A stretch of DNA of 64,000 bases from Diorhabda sublineata (taxonomy: Eukaryota > Arthropoda > Insecta > Coleoptera > Chrysomelidae). The position numbers were made by a program, and so were the translations under genes. The notes below the pieces were generated by a model that saw nothing but the letters and a program-made list of their open reading frames with translations, had not been told where the DNA came from and ran no database searches. Below, in pieces: positions 34,606-47,100 of the stretch (the first letter of the stretch is position 1; every line of letters starts with the position of its first letter). The stretch is taken from the NCBI RefSeq assembly GCF_026230105.1, contig NC_079474.1, positions 32,812,294 to 32,876,293 on the forward strand, in the 5' to 3' direction.

Positions 34606-35220
34606 CCCGGTGATACTTTTAATCAGCTTGCTTCAAACTATCATTGTGTCAAGCTTCAGAAAAATTGGCTAAACTCCATCCTCGTATAGTACCCTTGGAT
34701 TCTTTGGAGGTAGTTTTGGGATATCGTGCCCATTGAGACTTTCAATAAGCCTGCTTTGAACTATCATTGTGTGAAGTTCCAGAAAAACTCACCGAAACCC
34801 ATCCTCTTACGGTACTCTTCAGGGGGTTTTGTGCCCGTTGAGATTTTTATCAGCTGCTTGAACTTTCATTGTGTCAAGTTTCAGAAAGACTTGCTGAAAA
34901 TCTTACTCTTATGGAGACTCTTCAGGGGTAGTTTTATACTTTTGAAACAACTTTCTTTGAATTGTCATTATACCAAACTTCAAAAAAACTGTCCAGAGCG
35001 CCGTCTCTTGGACTCTTCGAAGGTAATTGTGAGGTTTTATGCCCAATAAAACTTTTAATAAGCTTGGTTTGAACTATCATTGTGTAAAGTTTCAGAACAA
35101 TTGGTCAAAATCAATTCCCTTCCTCCAAGGGTACTTCGGATAGTTCCGGGGTAATTTTGATTAGCTTGCTTCAAAGAATCATAATCAAAGTTTCACAAAA
35201 TTGACTTAAAACCCAATTTT
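34606..35220 (+). repeat. Degenerate tandem repeat, about six copies, period 99-123 bp
   Basis: Each copy contains a variant of ttttaataagcttgcttcaa, then actatcattgtgtcaag, then ttcagaaaaa. Landmark cattgt or its variants occur at 34642, 34765, 34867, 34966, 35078 and 35180. Copies are heavily diverged, so this is an old array. A 107-residue open frame across it (34726-35049) is incidental. Confidence 0.8.
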
Positions 35221-36566
35221 GAGCAGTGTATTTTGACGAAAATCGTATTGAGAGGAATTTTAATCTTCGTATTAATCTTTGTAGTCTAATAAATCCTTAT
35301 GGAGCTCGAGTAAACCCTTTTAAGCTCTATTATCATTAAAAGCAGTAATGTTAAAAAAATACTAGCTGCTGAGGCTGATCCAATACAAAAAGAACATTTA
35401 TATAGGAATTTTATTAAAATTGGAAATAAAACAAAAAAGCTGGTTATGATTTATTTCATTCCTCTTACATTTCTGGTAAAAAACATTTAGACTCTAATAC
35501 AAACCGACTGCGATTTTTTTTAATAAGTCAGTTATACGTTTACGATGATCAACACCAAAAAATTAAAAATATTTTAAATGCACAAGTAATAATCCTAAAT
35601 CTAATGGCATTATTATTATTATTAACGAATAAATCATCATCAGATCATTGATAATCTATTTAGTTTTTTCAAGACGGTACACCAAAATTTGAACTTACTT
35701 CCAAGGGAACGTTAACAGCATTTAAATTGGGTGTATCCTATTTATTGACACTCTTTAAGATGATCTATCAGAATACTTTTTTTTATCACTCACCCATTAT
35801 TTATTTATAATTTGTTGCGTTTATTAGGAAATTACGGTACTTTGTTCAGCAATATAAAATTTTGTTCTAGTCACTACGATTTTCTACTAGATAAATCATG
35901 GAAACTTTACGAGGAAGCTATGTTAAGAGTGCCAAAATATTGTTCTTAAATGGTTATGAAATTAGGACAACCGTTATAGTAAATGCGAGAGTTAGTTAAG
36001 CACGAAAGAAATTATTCATATTATATTTTAGTGCATCTAAATTTGTAAACTCCTACCCCTACGAGGGATTATCGAAAAATTATTTTCAGAACACATTTAG
36101 AACCAAAATTGTTAATGGTAAGAGTATTTTCACTAGGAAATAATTTTTTTAATTGAATAAGGAAATTTACTAAGCCATAAAAGCCTTTCGATAGCTACAC
36201 CTTGAATATCGATGTGTCAAATGACATGGGAACATATGATCCTAGTATTTCTTCAAAAATTGTCCTCTACGGGTTTTATTAATATTTTTCGGTGATAAAA
36301 TAGTCGATATTTGAGATACCCTATTAAAAGTTCACATCAAATCTGATTTAATTAATTTCCTAGGTCAAAAAGCAACTACAATTTTTTTAAAGGCATCTGA
36401 TATTTCTACTAATTTCATTTGGTCTCAAAGAGAGACATTTTTCCATACCAAAAAGTTGTTCCTGCAAATAAACGAATAAATTCAACAATTCAAAAATTAA
36501 TTGGCTGCTTTTTAACTTGTCAAACTAAAAAAAATATAAAAATATTACCTGGTATTGGAGGAGGAT

Positions 36567-36594
36567 CCCTCGTAAAACTTATGTTTTACGAGGG
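36567..36594. repeat. Perfect 12-bp hairpin with 4-base loop
   Basis: ccctcgtaaaac, loop ttat, gttttacgaggg. It lies about 100 bp beyond the stop codon of the cyclophilin gene, on its 3' side. There is no T-tract terminator logic in a eukaryote; it may be a remnant of an inverted-repeat element. Confidence 0.85.
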
Positions 36595-36692
36595 GATGTA
36601 AAATAATTACCTACTAGAAATATTTGAATGTTAAAACTTTCATAACCACTTAAGATATTTTATTCTAGGAAACATTAAAAAAATTACATAAT

Positions 36693-39600
36693 TTACAATT
36701 GACCACAGTCAGCTACGGTGATTTTCTTGGAGGTTTTACCAGATTGAGAGCCCATAGCTTCAATTTTCTTGACAACATCCATACCTTCGACTACTGTTCC
36801 AAAAACGACATGTCTGTTATCCAACCAAGATGTCTTAACAGTAGTGATAAAGAACTGGGAGCCGTTGGTATCAGGTCCGGCATTAGCCATGGACATTACT
36901 CCGGGACCTAATAACAACAAAAATTTTGTAAAATTCTAATTCAAATTTGATCTAATAAAAAAATTACCTGTGTGTTTTAGTGTGAAGTTTTCGTCGGCGA
37001 ATTTGTTGCCGTAAATTGATTTGCCTCCGGTACCGTTATGGTTGGTGAAATCTCCACCTTGGCACATGAAGTTTGGGATGACACGGTGGAAGGTGGATCC
37101 TTTGTATCCAAAACCTTTTTCGCCAGTACACAAGGCACGGAAGTTTTCGGCTGTTTTAGGGACTACATCGTTTCTTAACTGTAACAGATTTCGTTTTCCT
37201 TGATTTATACGGAAAAATGGAACCCAAATGAACATTGTAAATAAGTACACTTTGTAGATTATTATGACCAAATTTATAGATTAAAAGACTTCCATTAACA
37301 GGGATTTGCTTCATTATCCAATAAAGTATATCTTTAGCTCCAGTATTTTGCAGTTACAGCAGTCATATCTATCTAATCTTGCAAATATTTCATTTTTTAT
37401 TATATTCCCCAAATATAAGCATCTTTCAAAGAATTGAATTTGCGATGAATTGAAGATATTCACAACACATGCTAAATGCTAAGTCCCATTGAATACCCAA
37501 ATAATTGTTATATGAAAAGTGTGTGTCTAGGTAGTATTTAATCTAGGGACAAGTTAAACTACTTCAATTAATGTTATTCAACTTCGGATCATGTCCTTGA
37601 GCACCCTAATTTTATTATTCATTATATAAACGGAATGTCACTCCCCCAAATGATATATTTAATAATATATAATTGAAAAATCCATAAGAACCAATTAATT
37701 AAATGATCGATATTTCGAAAATGTTTGAATTAACAAGCATTTACTAACTGAAATTTTAAATGAATAATCAATTCATTCTAATGCATAATACAATCGATTT
37801 TTAAGCAGAAAAAAATATTTTTTAGAATATCCTCTTAGAATAATTCAGTATTATCAATGTCTGTTCAAACCACGCTGATATAAAATGAGAATTTTTTGAT
37901 TCAAATACATGGCTATGTTTAGCTGGTATGATAAATATTTTCATTAATATAGAAAACATACCATATAAATCAATTTATTGCACATGATTCATAAATTATT
38001 TTTATTCCATTCAAATTGTTTCCAAGGCAATTACCACTACAAAGTTTTTCATAAAAATAGTTATGAGTAAGACTATTATGACCTCTAGTTTATATTGAAA
38101 TTCCTTTTATGTAAAATTTGTAGACTATGACAAATAATAGAAGAGGATTTGTGGATTTTGTGAGACAAAAATGTTAATGAGCTATTTAATCATAATTATT
38201 ATACAAATTCTGTTTCAAATGTATGATACAAATTTGGAATTCACTATTAAAAAATTAAAATACTTTCCAGCTTTAAATCGTAATGAAACACGCTAATTTT
38301 ACGTTTTTGAAGTCGCAGAATCCATTTATCGAGATTCCAGATGTCTGAAATTTTAATTTGCGGTTCGACTTTATAAACTGAATGAATTACAAAAAAATGA
38401 CAGTGGATTATATTAAAAAAGTAACCTAAACTAACCAGAAATTTAATCCATTTCTCTGTTTGTTTAACAACTTCAAGAGACAGTTAAACAATTAAAAACT
38501 TGAACGAGAATTACTTTAGACTTTCCCCTCTCTAGCAAAGCCCCCATCTCCTAAAAATAGTTCAATTAAAAAGCAGAACTTATAGTCAAACAATCCAATT
38601 ATTGGTAAAACCGGAATTATTAATTTCAGATATCTAGAACGTCGATAAACGGATTCTACGACCTCAAACACGCTAAACTAACGTGTTTTTTTATTACGAT
38701 CTTAAACCAGGCAGATACAAAGATGTGGGGAAAAGAATTTGAAGTACTGAGTATTAAAAATATTCTATTTCTTTCATGGTTATTAAAATTCTTGAAAAAT
38801 CCAAATTTTGGTTCAAATTATTATTAGACTGCATTTAAATTTTAAAAGGGAAAAGTTGTAGGTTAAAATAAAATTAAATTATAATAAAAATAATGAGAAA
38901 TAATCACTAGTTTTAACTTATCAAATCTATTATTAACATATATTAATATAGATAAGCTAGTACCAAATACATAATTGTTTATAACAGAACTTATTTCAAA
39001 TAAAACACTATAAAACTCTAAAAAGAATGGATGGATGAATATTGAAATTACAGGAAGCTATTATGTTGCAATATAAAAATAAATCAGGAAAATATTTCTT
39101 AACAAAATTACATAGATATTAAAAAGAATATATTTGAAATCGAAAATTTTCCCTAAACATTAATTGTTAATTACACCTCATCCCAAATTGCACCATTTTT
39201 ATAGCTTCATATCATAAATTCAAACTATGTAACTAGAAGTGAGGTTATATCAATAGAATTAAAATATTTGAACTTTAAATTGAAAGTGGATAAGCAATAT
39301 CTTAATCAATATAATGTTAGGAGCAAAATTTTTTGTGGAATAATATTAACTTTTAAATAAGTAATCTTCCAAAATTGATGCAAAGTAGCTTTAAAAAAAC
39401 ATTATTTACTTAGATTTTGAAATTTACAAATTTTGGAATGAGTAGCGCCAATTCTATAGCGTCCTAGAGGACGCCACTCTGTAGAAATATCTACTTTCCT
39501 ATATATAAAATTAATATATTAAGTAGTGGTGAAGCCACGTGGAATCACAAAGATTAAAAATTACCAAATAAATAAAAACAGAATATCACAGTTGATATGA

Positions 39601-40547
39601 TAAAATAACCATACTTTGTAATGAAATAATGAAAAGTCTATACTTTCTTTAAAATTTAAGTGCCTACATTTCATGTGTTAAACATATACATGTATAAAAA
39701 TAATTTAACTAGGAAACAAATGAAAAAAAAGCAAAAAGGCGATTTTAAATAGATAATTGTCTGAATATTACGATTTGTTAGTAGGATCAAATTCATGGTC
39801 GTTGGAAATTTCCATGGCAGTAATCACCTGGACCATATAAAATCGTATCAGTACATTCATTTAAATTCCATGTGATGTGAACATAAATAGCAGATAAGTA
39901 AATATCATAGCCATAAATTTATGCAAATACCGGCTTGGTGATATCTTTGAAAATTTGATTCATACCTAATTAAGAAATTTAATACTAACGATCAAATAGA
40001 AAAAAAACTAGGCGATTAATCATAAAATTATCGACTTGAACATTCTACTGTATTAAATTAGCAGTAGTTGATAAAATGATACTATAATATATGCCAAAAT
40101 GAGTAATGACAAGACGCCATGAAGAAAAACGCCTTCCATATTACCCACCTACCAAGAATTTAATGAAGATCTTCGCGAAGCTCAACTTTAATATATTTCA
40201 TTGAATGAATTATTAAAATGTAATTATCGTTAAACATTTAAGGCAACAACAAACGTCAAAAATTTATTAATCCCAACGTTTAGTGACTTGCAAGTTGGCA
40301 TGGTCATGGTAGGCGATAACGATTATTTCTAATTTTATAAAACGTGCTCTGTTCTTACCTCCATAACAATCCTTCCAACAGGTTGGCCATCAGCAGTCAT
40401 GTCGAAGAAAACCCTTGGTAAACCCATTTTGTTGCAACAGTTTCTGATCAAGTTAATGCCAGCAAAATTCACAAAGTGCGAACTCACACCTCTACCGGCG
40501 AATGCGCTTTGTAAACCGGCTAGACGGGAACAGACAGAGAAAGCCAT
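36693..40547 (-). CDS. Cyp1: Cyclophilin A/Cyp1-type peptidyl-prolyl cis-trans isomerase, three exons
   Basis: Catalyses cis-trans isomerisation of X-Pro bonds and is the cyclosporin-binding fold. Exons on the minus strand: 40547-40359, 37178-36968 and 36907-36693, with introns of 3180 and 60 bp, all GT-AG and in phase. The product is 204 residues from the first ATG. From the internal Met41 (MGLPRVFFDMTADGQPVGRI) it is 164 residues, the usual cytosolic cyclophilin A length. Hallmarks: FHRVIPNFMCQGGDF with the catalytic Arg, NGTGGKSIYG, MSMANAGPDTNGSQFFIT, and SWLDNRHVVFG with the cyclosporin-contact Trp and the active-site His. Residues 1-40 lack acidic residues and are rich in Ser, Arg and hydrophobics, as in mitochondrial leaders, so alternative starts may yield mitochondrial and cytosolic forms. 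A GTG seven codons upstream was not chosen. Very high identity to the family; function confident, dual targeting inferred. Confidence 0.97.
38273..38708. mobile_element. MITE in the large cyclophilin intron
   Basis: The left arm (38273-38385) contains cagaatccatttatcgagat and agatgtctgaaatt. The right arm in reverse complement contains tagaatccgtttatcgacgt and agatatctgaaatt. The arms are over 80 bp long and the whole element is about 435 bp. A ttaa lies just outside each end, which would suit a piggyBac-type non-autonomous element, though the terminal bases do not match the piggyBac at 22716. The remainder of the 3.2-kb intron is AT-rich with no further feature recognised. Confidence 0.8.
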
Positions 40548-41157
40548 CTTTAACGGAAGTGACGACACTAGAGTTTAAATTTTGAGTATTGTATTTTAAA
40601 AATACCACTCTTGATTTTTATATAGTATTTAAATGTAGAATAATGCTTGTAGCATATTCCGTCCGATAAATAAAATAAAAAATGTGATAATTATAAATAA
40701 AACTCTAGTTTCTCTCAGATAAACGGAAGTTACGTAATTCAAATTTATCTGATCAAAATGCTTGTAGTATGTTCCAAGATTCCAATTAGAATATACTACT
40801 TATTAAGTTCAAATTGAAAATGTCCAAGTTATAATATAAGTAAGATAATATCTTTGAAAAATCGCATAATATTTTTACAACATTATTAATAAAGGTGACA
40901 AGATATTTGTGAATTAATACAGGAAAATTACATGAAAAATGGTGAATATTCCTTCATGAAGACTGGATATTTTGAAATGATTCATATAGTATAAACTTTT
41001 GGTAGTCTAATGTTTTTTCATTATAACATTTTCTAAAATATCGGAACACTACTGTTGATATGTCAAGTAAAATATCAAATTTAAAGCGGAAGTGGTTGGA
41101 GACAATTTGACATTACAAAAATTTTTTGTTTTTGGTTTTGCAATTTGTGTTTGCCCA
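40548..41157. promoter_or_regulatory. Shared 5' region between divergent cyclophilin and CCAR1 genes
   Basis: The two start codons face away from each other with 610 bp between them, so both promoters and 5' UTRs must lie here unless more distal exons exist. The segment is AT-rich with tatata- and tataaa-like strings, none convincing as a core promoter. A 16-codon upstream open frame (41060-41110) precedes the CCAR1 start. Confidence 0.55.
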
Positions 41158-44100
41158 ATGCGAAATATGAATAATAATATGGCCTTTAATAATAAGGCTT
41201 GGGGAAGATCAAATAATTCCTCAAACTTAATGAATCAGAACACCCTACAACCACAATTGATGAACCAAGCTGGTTTGGGTAATATGGTTCAATTTCCAGG
41301 TAACCAACAAGTTTTTCAAAATGCTATGGGTCTCCAACAACAAAATATAGGATTGGGACTTCAGCAAATGGCTAATAGTGCTATCAACGCTGCAGCTTCG
41401 TTAAATTCCCAAATAGCAAATAACCCTATATTTCAGCAAGTTACGTATCCAAATGCAAGAGGTTTAAATCCGACTGCTTTTCAGACGAATGTCCCAATAC
41501 AAAATAATCAAAACAATTCGGGTTCAGGAAAACAAAGAGTTTTCACTGGAAAAGTAACTCAGATGCATGATAACTTTGGTTTAGTTGACGAAGAAGTCAT
41601 GTTTCAAATGAATGTTTGTGCAAAAGGATCACATCCTTTAGTAGGGGATCGTGTTCTTGTAGAAGCGCAATATACTCCTAATATGCCGTTTAAGTGGAAT
41701 GCAAGCCGTATCCAAGTTCTTTCAGGTGGCTCACATTCAAGACACTCTAAAAATTTTGGTAACAATTATTCCATGAACCAGTCAGAAGGAAGAAGTGGAA
41801 GAAGGAGAGATGGAAAAGGTAGGGAAAGATCGCGAGAAAGGGATAGAGATGATGATGAGATAGAGCGTAAGAGAAGAAGGGAAGATAGGATAAGAGAAAA
41901 AGAAAAAGAGGAAAGGAGGTCGCCTATAAGAAAAAGAACTAAATCAAGATCTAGATCACCGAAAGGAATGAGAAGAAGGGCTAGGATTATTCCAAGATAC
42001 ATGGTTCAGGTTCCTAAAATTAATTTAGATCTGTAAGTATCTATACATCATAGAATTTCTATTTTTTTATGGGTTTTTTCAAATTATTTTTTAATTCAAA
42101 GGAATAGTGGTGATGTTCTTGAATTGAAAAGAAGATATAAGAATATGTACATTCCTTCTGACTTTTTCTACACAAATATCAAATGGGTAGAGTCCTTCCC
42201 TGCTGATAAACCATTCGCAATTAATAAACCTTGTTCATTCCACATAATGAGCAAAGACGTCGAATCGGTGACAGAAAATCCAGTTACAGAAGTAACAGAC
42301 TCTGATTATCTATTTTCTGCTAAAGTAATGTTAATGAGCACTCCTGGATTAGAAGAAATGTATCAAAAATGTTGTGCTCTTGCCGAAAATAAGGATGTAG
42401 ATGAAAAAGACTATGTACATCCAACAAGGCTGATCAATTTTTTAGTAGGCCTGAGAGGAAAGAATGAAACAATGGCAATCGGTGGTGCTTGGAGTCCTTC
42501 TTTGGATGGAGAAAATCCTGAGAAGGATCCGAGTGTTTTAATCAGGACAGCAATAAGAACATGTAAATCTTTAATAGGAATTGATCTTTCTAATTGTACA
42601 CAATGGTAAGCATGATTTGAGAATGTTTATTGTTTGCTTATTTTGTGTTCGGTTAATGTTGTATTATATCTGAATTTTCATAACAGATTGCTTTTATTTT
42701 TGACACTAGTTACTTACATATTTCCTGTATACAATATTGGAAACTATTTTAAGGAATCTTCATTCTACTCAATTATATCTCCCAGTAGTATAAGTTTGAA
42801 TAGAGCCGTATTGAATGATAATTCAACTTTATTGGGTTTTGTTAATTGTGGGAATTGATTTTTTATAATTTCCGAATTTTGATTTCTTTTTAAATTTGCT
42901 TTAATCCGAAATGGGCTTTATAAATTGTAATTTTTGGGGAATGTAGAGGAATCCTTAGACGAATTAAAATGTTTTTTGAATTTTGTTTTGATTTCAATCA
43001 TTTCATCTGTTTAACATTTCATGGGTTGCTTTTACTTCAAACAAAAGCCAAAGAGGCATCCTCACTCTTACATTACACTCGGGTAAAATGGAGTGGGATT
43101 CCATTGGTATAGTGGGGCGAAATCTAAAAAAAGCTGACCAAAACTAAAGAATTCAAATTACCGATCTGAAATCTCTCACCTGGGGGTTTTAAGGTCGTTG
43201 ATTACGAATTCAATGTCAAATTTACCCCCTAATAACCACCCCTCGCATTTCAGCCTATACTTTAAAAAGCAATGAAGTAACATATCCCTTTCAAGGTCGC
43301 TAGTTACGAATTTAATGTCAAATTTACAAAAATTCAGAAAAGAGTCTAGAAAAAGTCTATTTAAGAGTTTAATTAACAAACTTTATATATACATTGTTAA
43401 AAAAAATCAAGTCGAAGAAATAGAGTTTTTGAGTATTTCTTTTCAGAAATATTACAAAAGGAATCAAGATCACATAAATGTGATTTCATTTTAAATATTT
43501 TTTTCAAAATTGTGCTTGTGCAGCTTTTTTGGGATGGCCTCTCCTTTTTTTTACTGGTTAGGGCTGGACGAGCAGCTCCAGCAATTTTATTTAATCATAA
43601 TTTTTTCTATTATCTGTAATAACTTCTATTAAAGTGTTTATTTATAAAGTGGATATTGAAAAACTTGTTTAAAAAATCTTCAGATAATTGCTAATAACAA
43701 ATAAACTATGCGAGATAAAGAAAAAATTCTATATAATCTTCAAAATATATTCAAAAGTCATTTAGTTGATAAATAATTGTCTAAGCTATTGAGAAAAACA
43801 CGTTTAAGGTTTCTTCCGGTCATAATCTTTTAGGACATAATTTTTGAGATCCTAAGGGACCATTCAAAATAAAAAAAATTATTTTTAGAAAATTCTATAG
43901 TGGCTTAAAGCCTTGAGACTAGATTACTTAATATTAGGCTCGGATTTTTTGTCATTTTTTTTCTTATTGTATGGATAAAATAATAACTGAATTAATCATA
44001 TAATATTATATTAACTTTTAGCTGACGATTCCATTTTTTTATTAAAAACTGAATTTTTCTCTCCTCAAAACCCACAGCCACTGCTTTTTGCATTCTAAGG

Positions 44101-47100
44101 GTGAGTGACCAATTGGTGTCCTATTATTGTTTGATTCTATTTCTCTAGCAATCACTTTAGCCAATTTCTTCTTCTTTCTAACATGGATGACTATATTAAT
44201 AGGATACTGTCTTCTTTGGCGTCCAGCATTCTCGCTATCGTTTATTTCTTCTACCTTCTGGGTATTTTTATGTTCTTAACAAGTCTATTTTCTTCCATTG
44301 TCTGTCTGTTATGGTATTCTAGAGATTTTTCTGTTTGATAATGAATATTGCGTTGATGGTGGATCTGTTCTTTCAGAAGCCTTGTTGCTCTTCCCATATT
44401 GGTTTCTATGATTTATTTCTACATAGTTTTTGTGATTGCTTCAAGAGTGGGTGCGTTTTTGTCCCCTTTTAAAAATGGGCATTATTGTGCTATTTTTCCA
44501 TTTGTTTGATATTTATTTGGGTTTTCTATGAAGTTCTAGGGTAATTTTTTCCCTCTTAATCATTTAGTTGGTGATATTCTTTTGATCCCAGGCATTTTCC
44601 ATTTTTAAGAAATTTTAAAATGTTTTCTATTTTTTTTTATTTTTAGTTCTATATCTTTATCATCCATATATTCATTTTCTATATGTTCCTTTTGTTGCTC
44701 TTTCTTATATGGATTTTTAAAGTACCTCTGGTTTGATTTCATTAGTTTTTATTGTTTCTTTAATTTCGATTTCGAACTTGTTTCTTCTTAGCATTCCTTG
44801 TACTCTTCTACGATACATCTTTTTGTCCATATGAATTTTCCCCCCAATAGTTTTACTTTATTTCTCTTGCGTTCTCTCCAGTAGATGTTCCAGTTTCCAA
44901 CTTTAGTCTAACTGATTTTTTTTTCTACTTTTGGCCAGCTTTTTGAAATTTGATCCCATTGTATATTCTATTGAAACTCATACTTGTAAATTGTAATTTA
45001 GATGGTTGAAGATGTTCAATAACCTATTTACCAATATTGAATATATTTTTAATAAACTAATAAATGAATAAAAGTATAATTTTAAATTTCAATAAATAAA
45101 AGTATCAATTTTGTATATATTTGGTTACAATATACTTATGTAAATACTTGTAGTGTAATCAAATTTAATTTTTCTTTCAAAATAAATAGCATAATATTAG
45201 TTAAAGTTTCCTAATACTTATTTTTTTTTATCAAACTCTATAAAGGAATGAAAATATTTCAAACGGTGTGCGATGATATATATTTTTTTGTGTTTTGGTA
45301 AAAGGGGATGAAATAAACAATAACTATTGTTGACACTGTATGTTCCACTAGGTACCGTTTCTTGGAACTGTATTACCGTCGGAGCGAGTCTACCCACAAG
45401 GGGAAGACCATTCCTGCCCGTGTCGAAACCGTCGTGATCTTTCTACCAGACGTTTGGAGTTGCTTACCAACCAGGTTGGAGTGGGAAGGTCTCCACAACG
45501 CCTACAGGAAGCAGTTTGAGAGAATTGTGAACCAATGTGAAACAACGTCTGCCGGTGATACTTCTTCTACTGGTGTTGCTGCTGCTAATTCTGCTGCGAC
45601 TGCTGAGGCCAGTGATGACATGTCATCAACAGCTGATGAAAAGGCACCAGAAACGTTCCTTTTTAATTTCTTAATTATATGTATTTTTGGTGGCTTATTT
45701 TGTGTCGTCGAGGTTTGGTCAATTCGTGTTGAGCTGGTTATTTGTTATCGGTTAAAGTGTTACTTAAATTTTAAACAAATAAAAATATTTTTTTTATTAA
45801 ATTGATATGGTGTCTCACGTGAAACCAAACCTAGACGCACAAAATGTCGACAAGTACTATGCTAGGTGAACGCCGAGCAGAGGCCTGAAAATGGCCATAG
45901 TATGAGGATGTTTGAGTAATAACAAAATAGCTTTGGAAAAGATACGAATGGTAGTATGAATGTTTTTACTGTAATGAAACTCTGGACGTTTTCTAATATC
46001 GGTTTCTCAACATCCCTTTAGGAAGAAGAATCACTGGATAAAATAGAACCAACTCATTATTCTCAATTAGATCCAAAGTCTATGGTCGTTAACGATTTGA
46101 GAAATGAATTGAAAGCCAGGAATATCAATTCCAAAGGTTTAAAGTCACAACTAGTGGCTAAATTGACTAAAGCTTTAAAAGCAGAAGCCGAAAAGAACGA
46201 AGACAATGATAAAGAAGTTAAAGAAAAAGAAGTTGAAACTGAACCGGAACCAGTAGTTACAGAAACCAAAAAAGAGGTAAATAATGTCATTTTATCATTT
46301 ACACTATTTTTAATTTAAGCATAAAAATTTATTTTCCATACAGCCCGAAGAGAAGAAAATGGACGAAAAGGAAAAGGCTTTGCTTGAAAAACGGTACACT
46401 CTACCTGAACAACCACACATTATAATCCATCCGTCAAAAACTGCAAAATCAGGCAAATTTGACTGTACTACCATGTCATTATCTCTTCTCCTGGACTATA
46501 GACCAGAGGATTCGAAGGAACATTCCTTCGAAGTGTCCTTATTTGCAGAACTATTTAATGAAATGTTGAGCAGAGATTTTGGATTCAACATATATAAATC
46601 TCTCTACAGACTACCAGAAAAAAAGGAGGAAAAAAAAGAAGAGAAGAAAGATAAAAACGAAGGTGAAGGTGAAAAAATGGATAGTGAACCTACAGACGAA
46701 TCAAATAATACTGAAATCAACAAGGAGTCTACCGAAAAAAAAGACAATGTTGAAGAAGGAAAAGATGATGATAAAAAACCCGATAAGGAAAAGAAACCTA
46801 ATGGAGAGAAAAAGAAACAAGAAACCGACGACGAAAGCGAAAAAAGCGATAAAAAAAGAGAACGAGAAAAAAAGAAAAAAGATAAAATTAAATTATATAC
46901 TAAAGATAAACATTTGCTTTTATCTTTTGTTTATTTCGATCAAACCCAGTGCGGATATATTTTCGATAAAGATATGGAAGATTTATTGTATACTTTGGGA
47001 TTGAAACAATCCAGAGCCCAAATTAAAAAGCTAATAAGCAAAGTTATTGTAAGAGATTCGTTACACTACAGAAAATTAACCGACAAAGCTAAAGACGGAG

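Noticed and set aside
40548..40568. Upstream GTG extension of cyclophilin
   Set aside because: Non-ATG, and the ATG at 40547 has a plausible leader.
41092..41157. GTG-initiated extension of CCAR1
   Set aside because: Non-ATG start, hydrophobic residues unlike the CCAR1 N-terminus; the ATG at 41158 is preferred.
42634..42858. 74-residue hydrophobic open frame in a CCAR1 intron
   Set aside because: AT-rich intronic sequence; no family resemblance and no splice logic.
45654..45805. Hydrophobic C-terminal extension of CCAR1 exon 3
   Set aside because: Unlike any CCAR1; most likely intron read-through. Listed only as part of the donor question.
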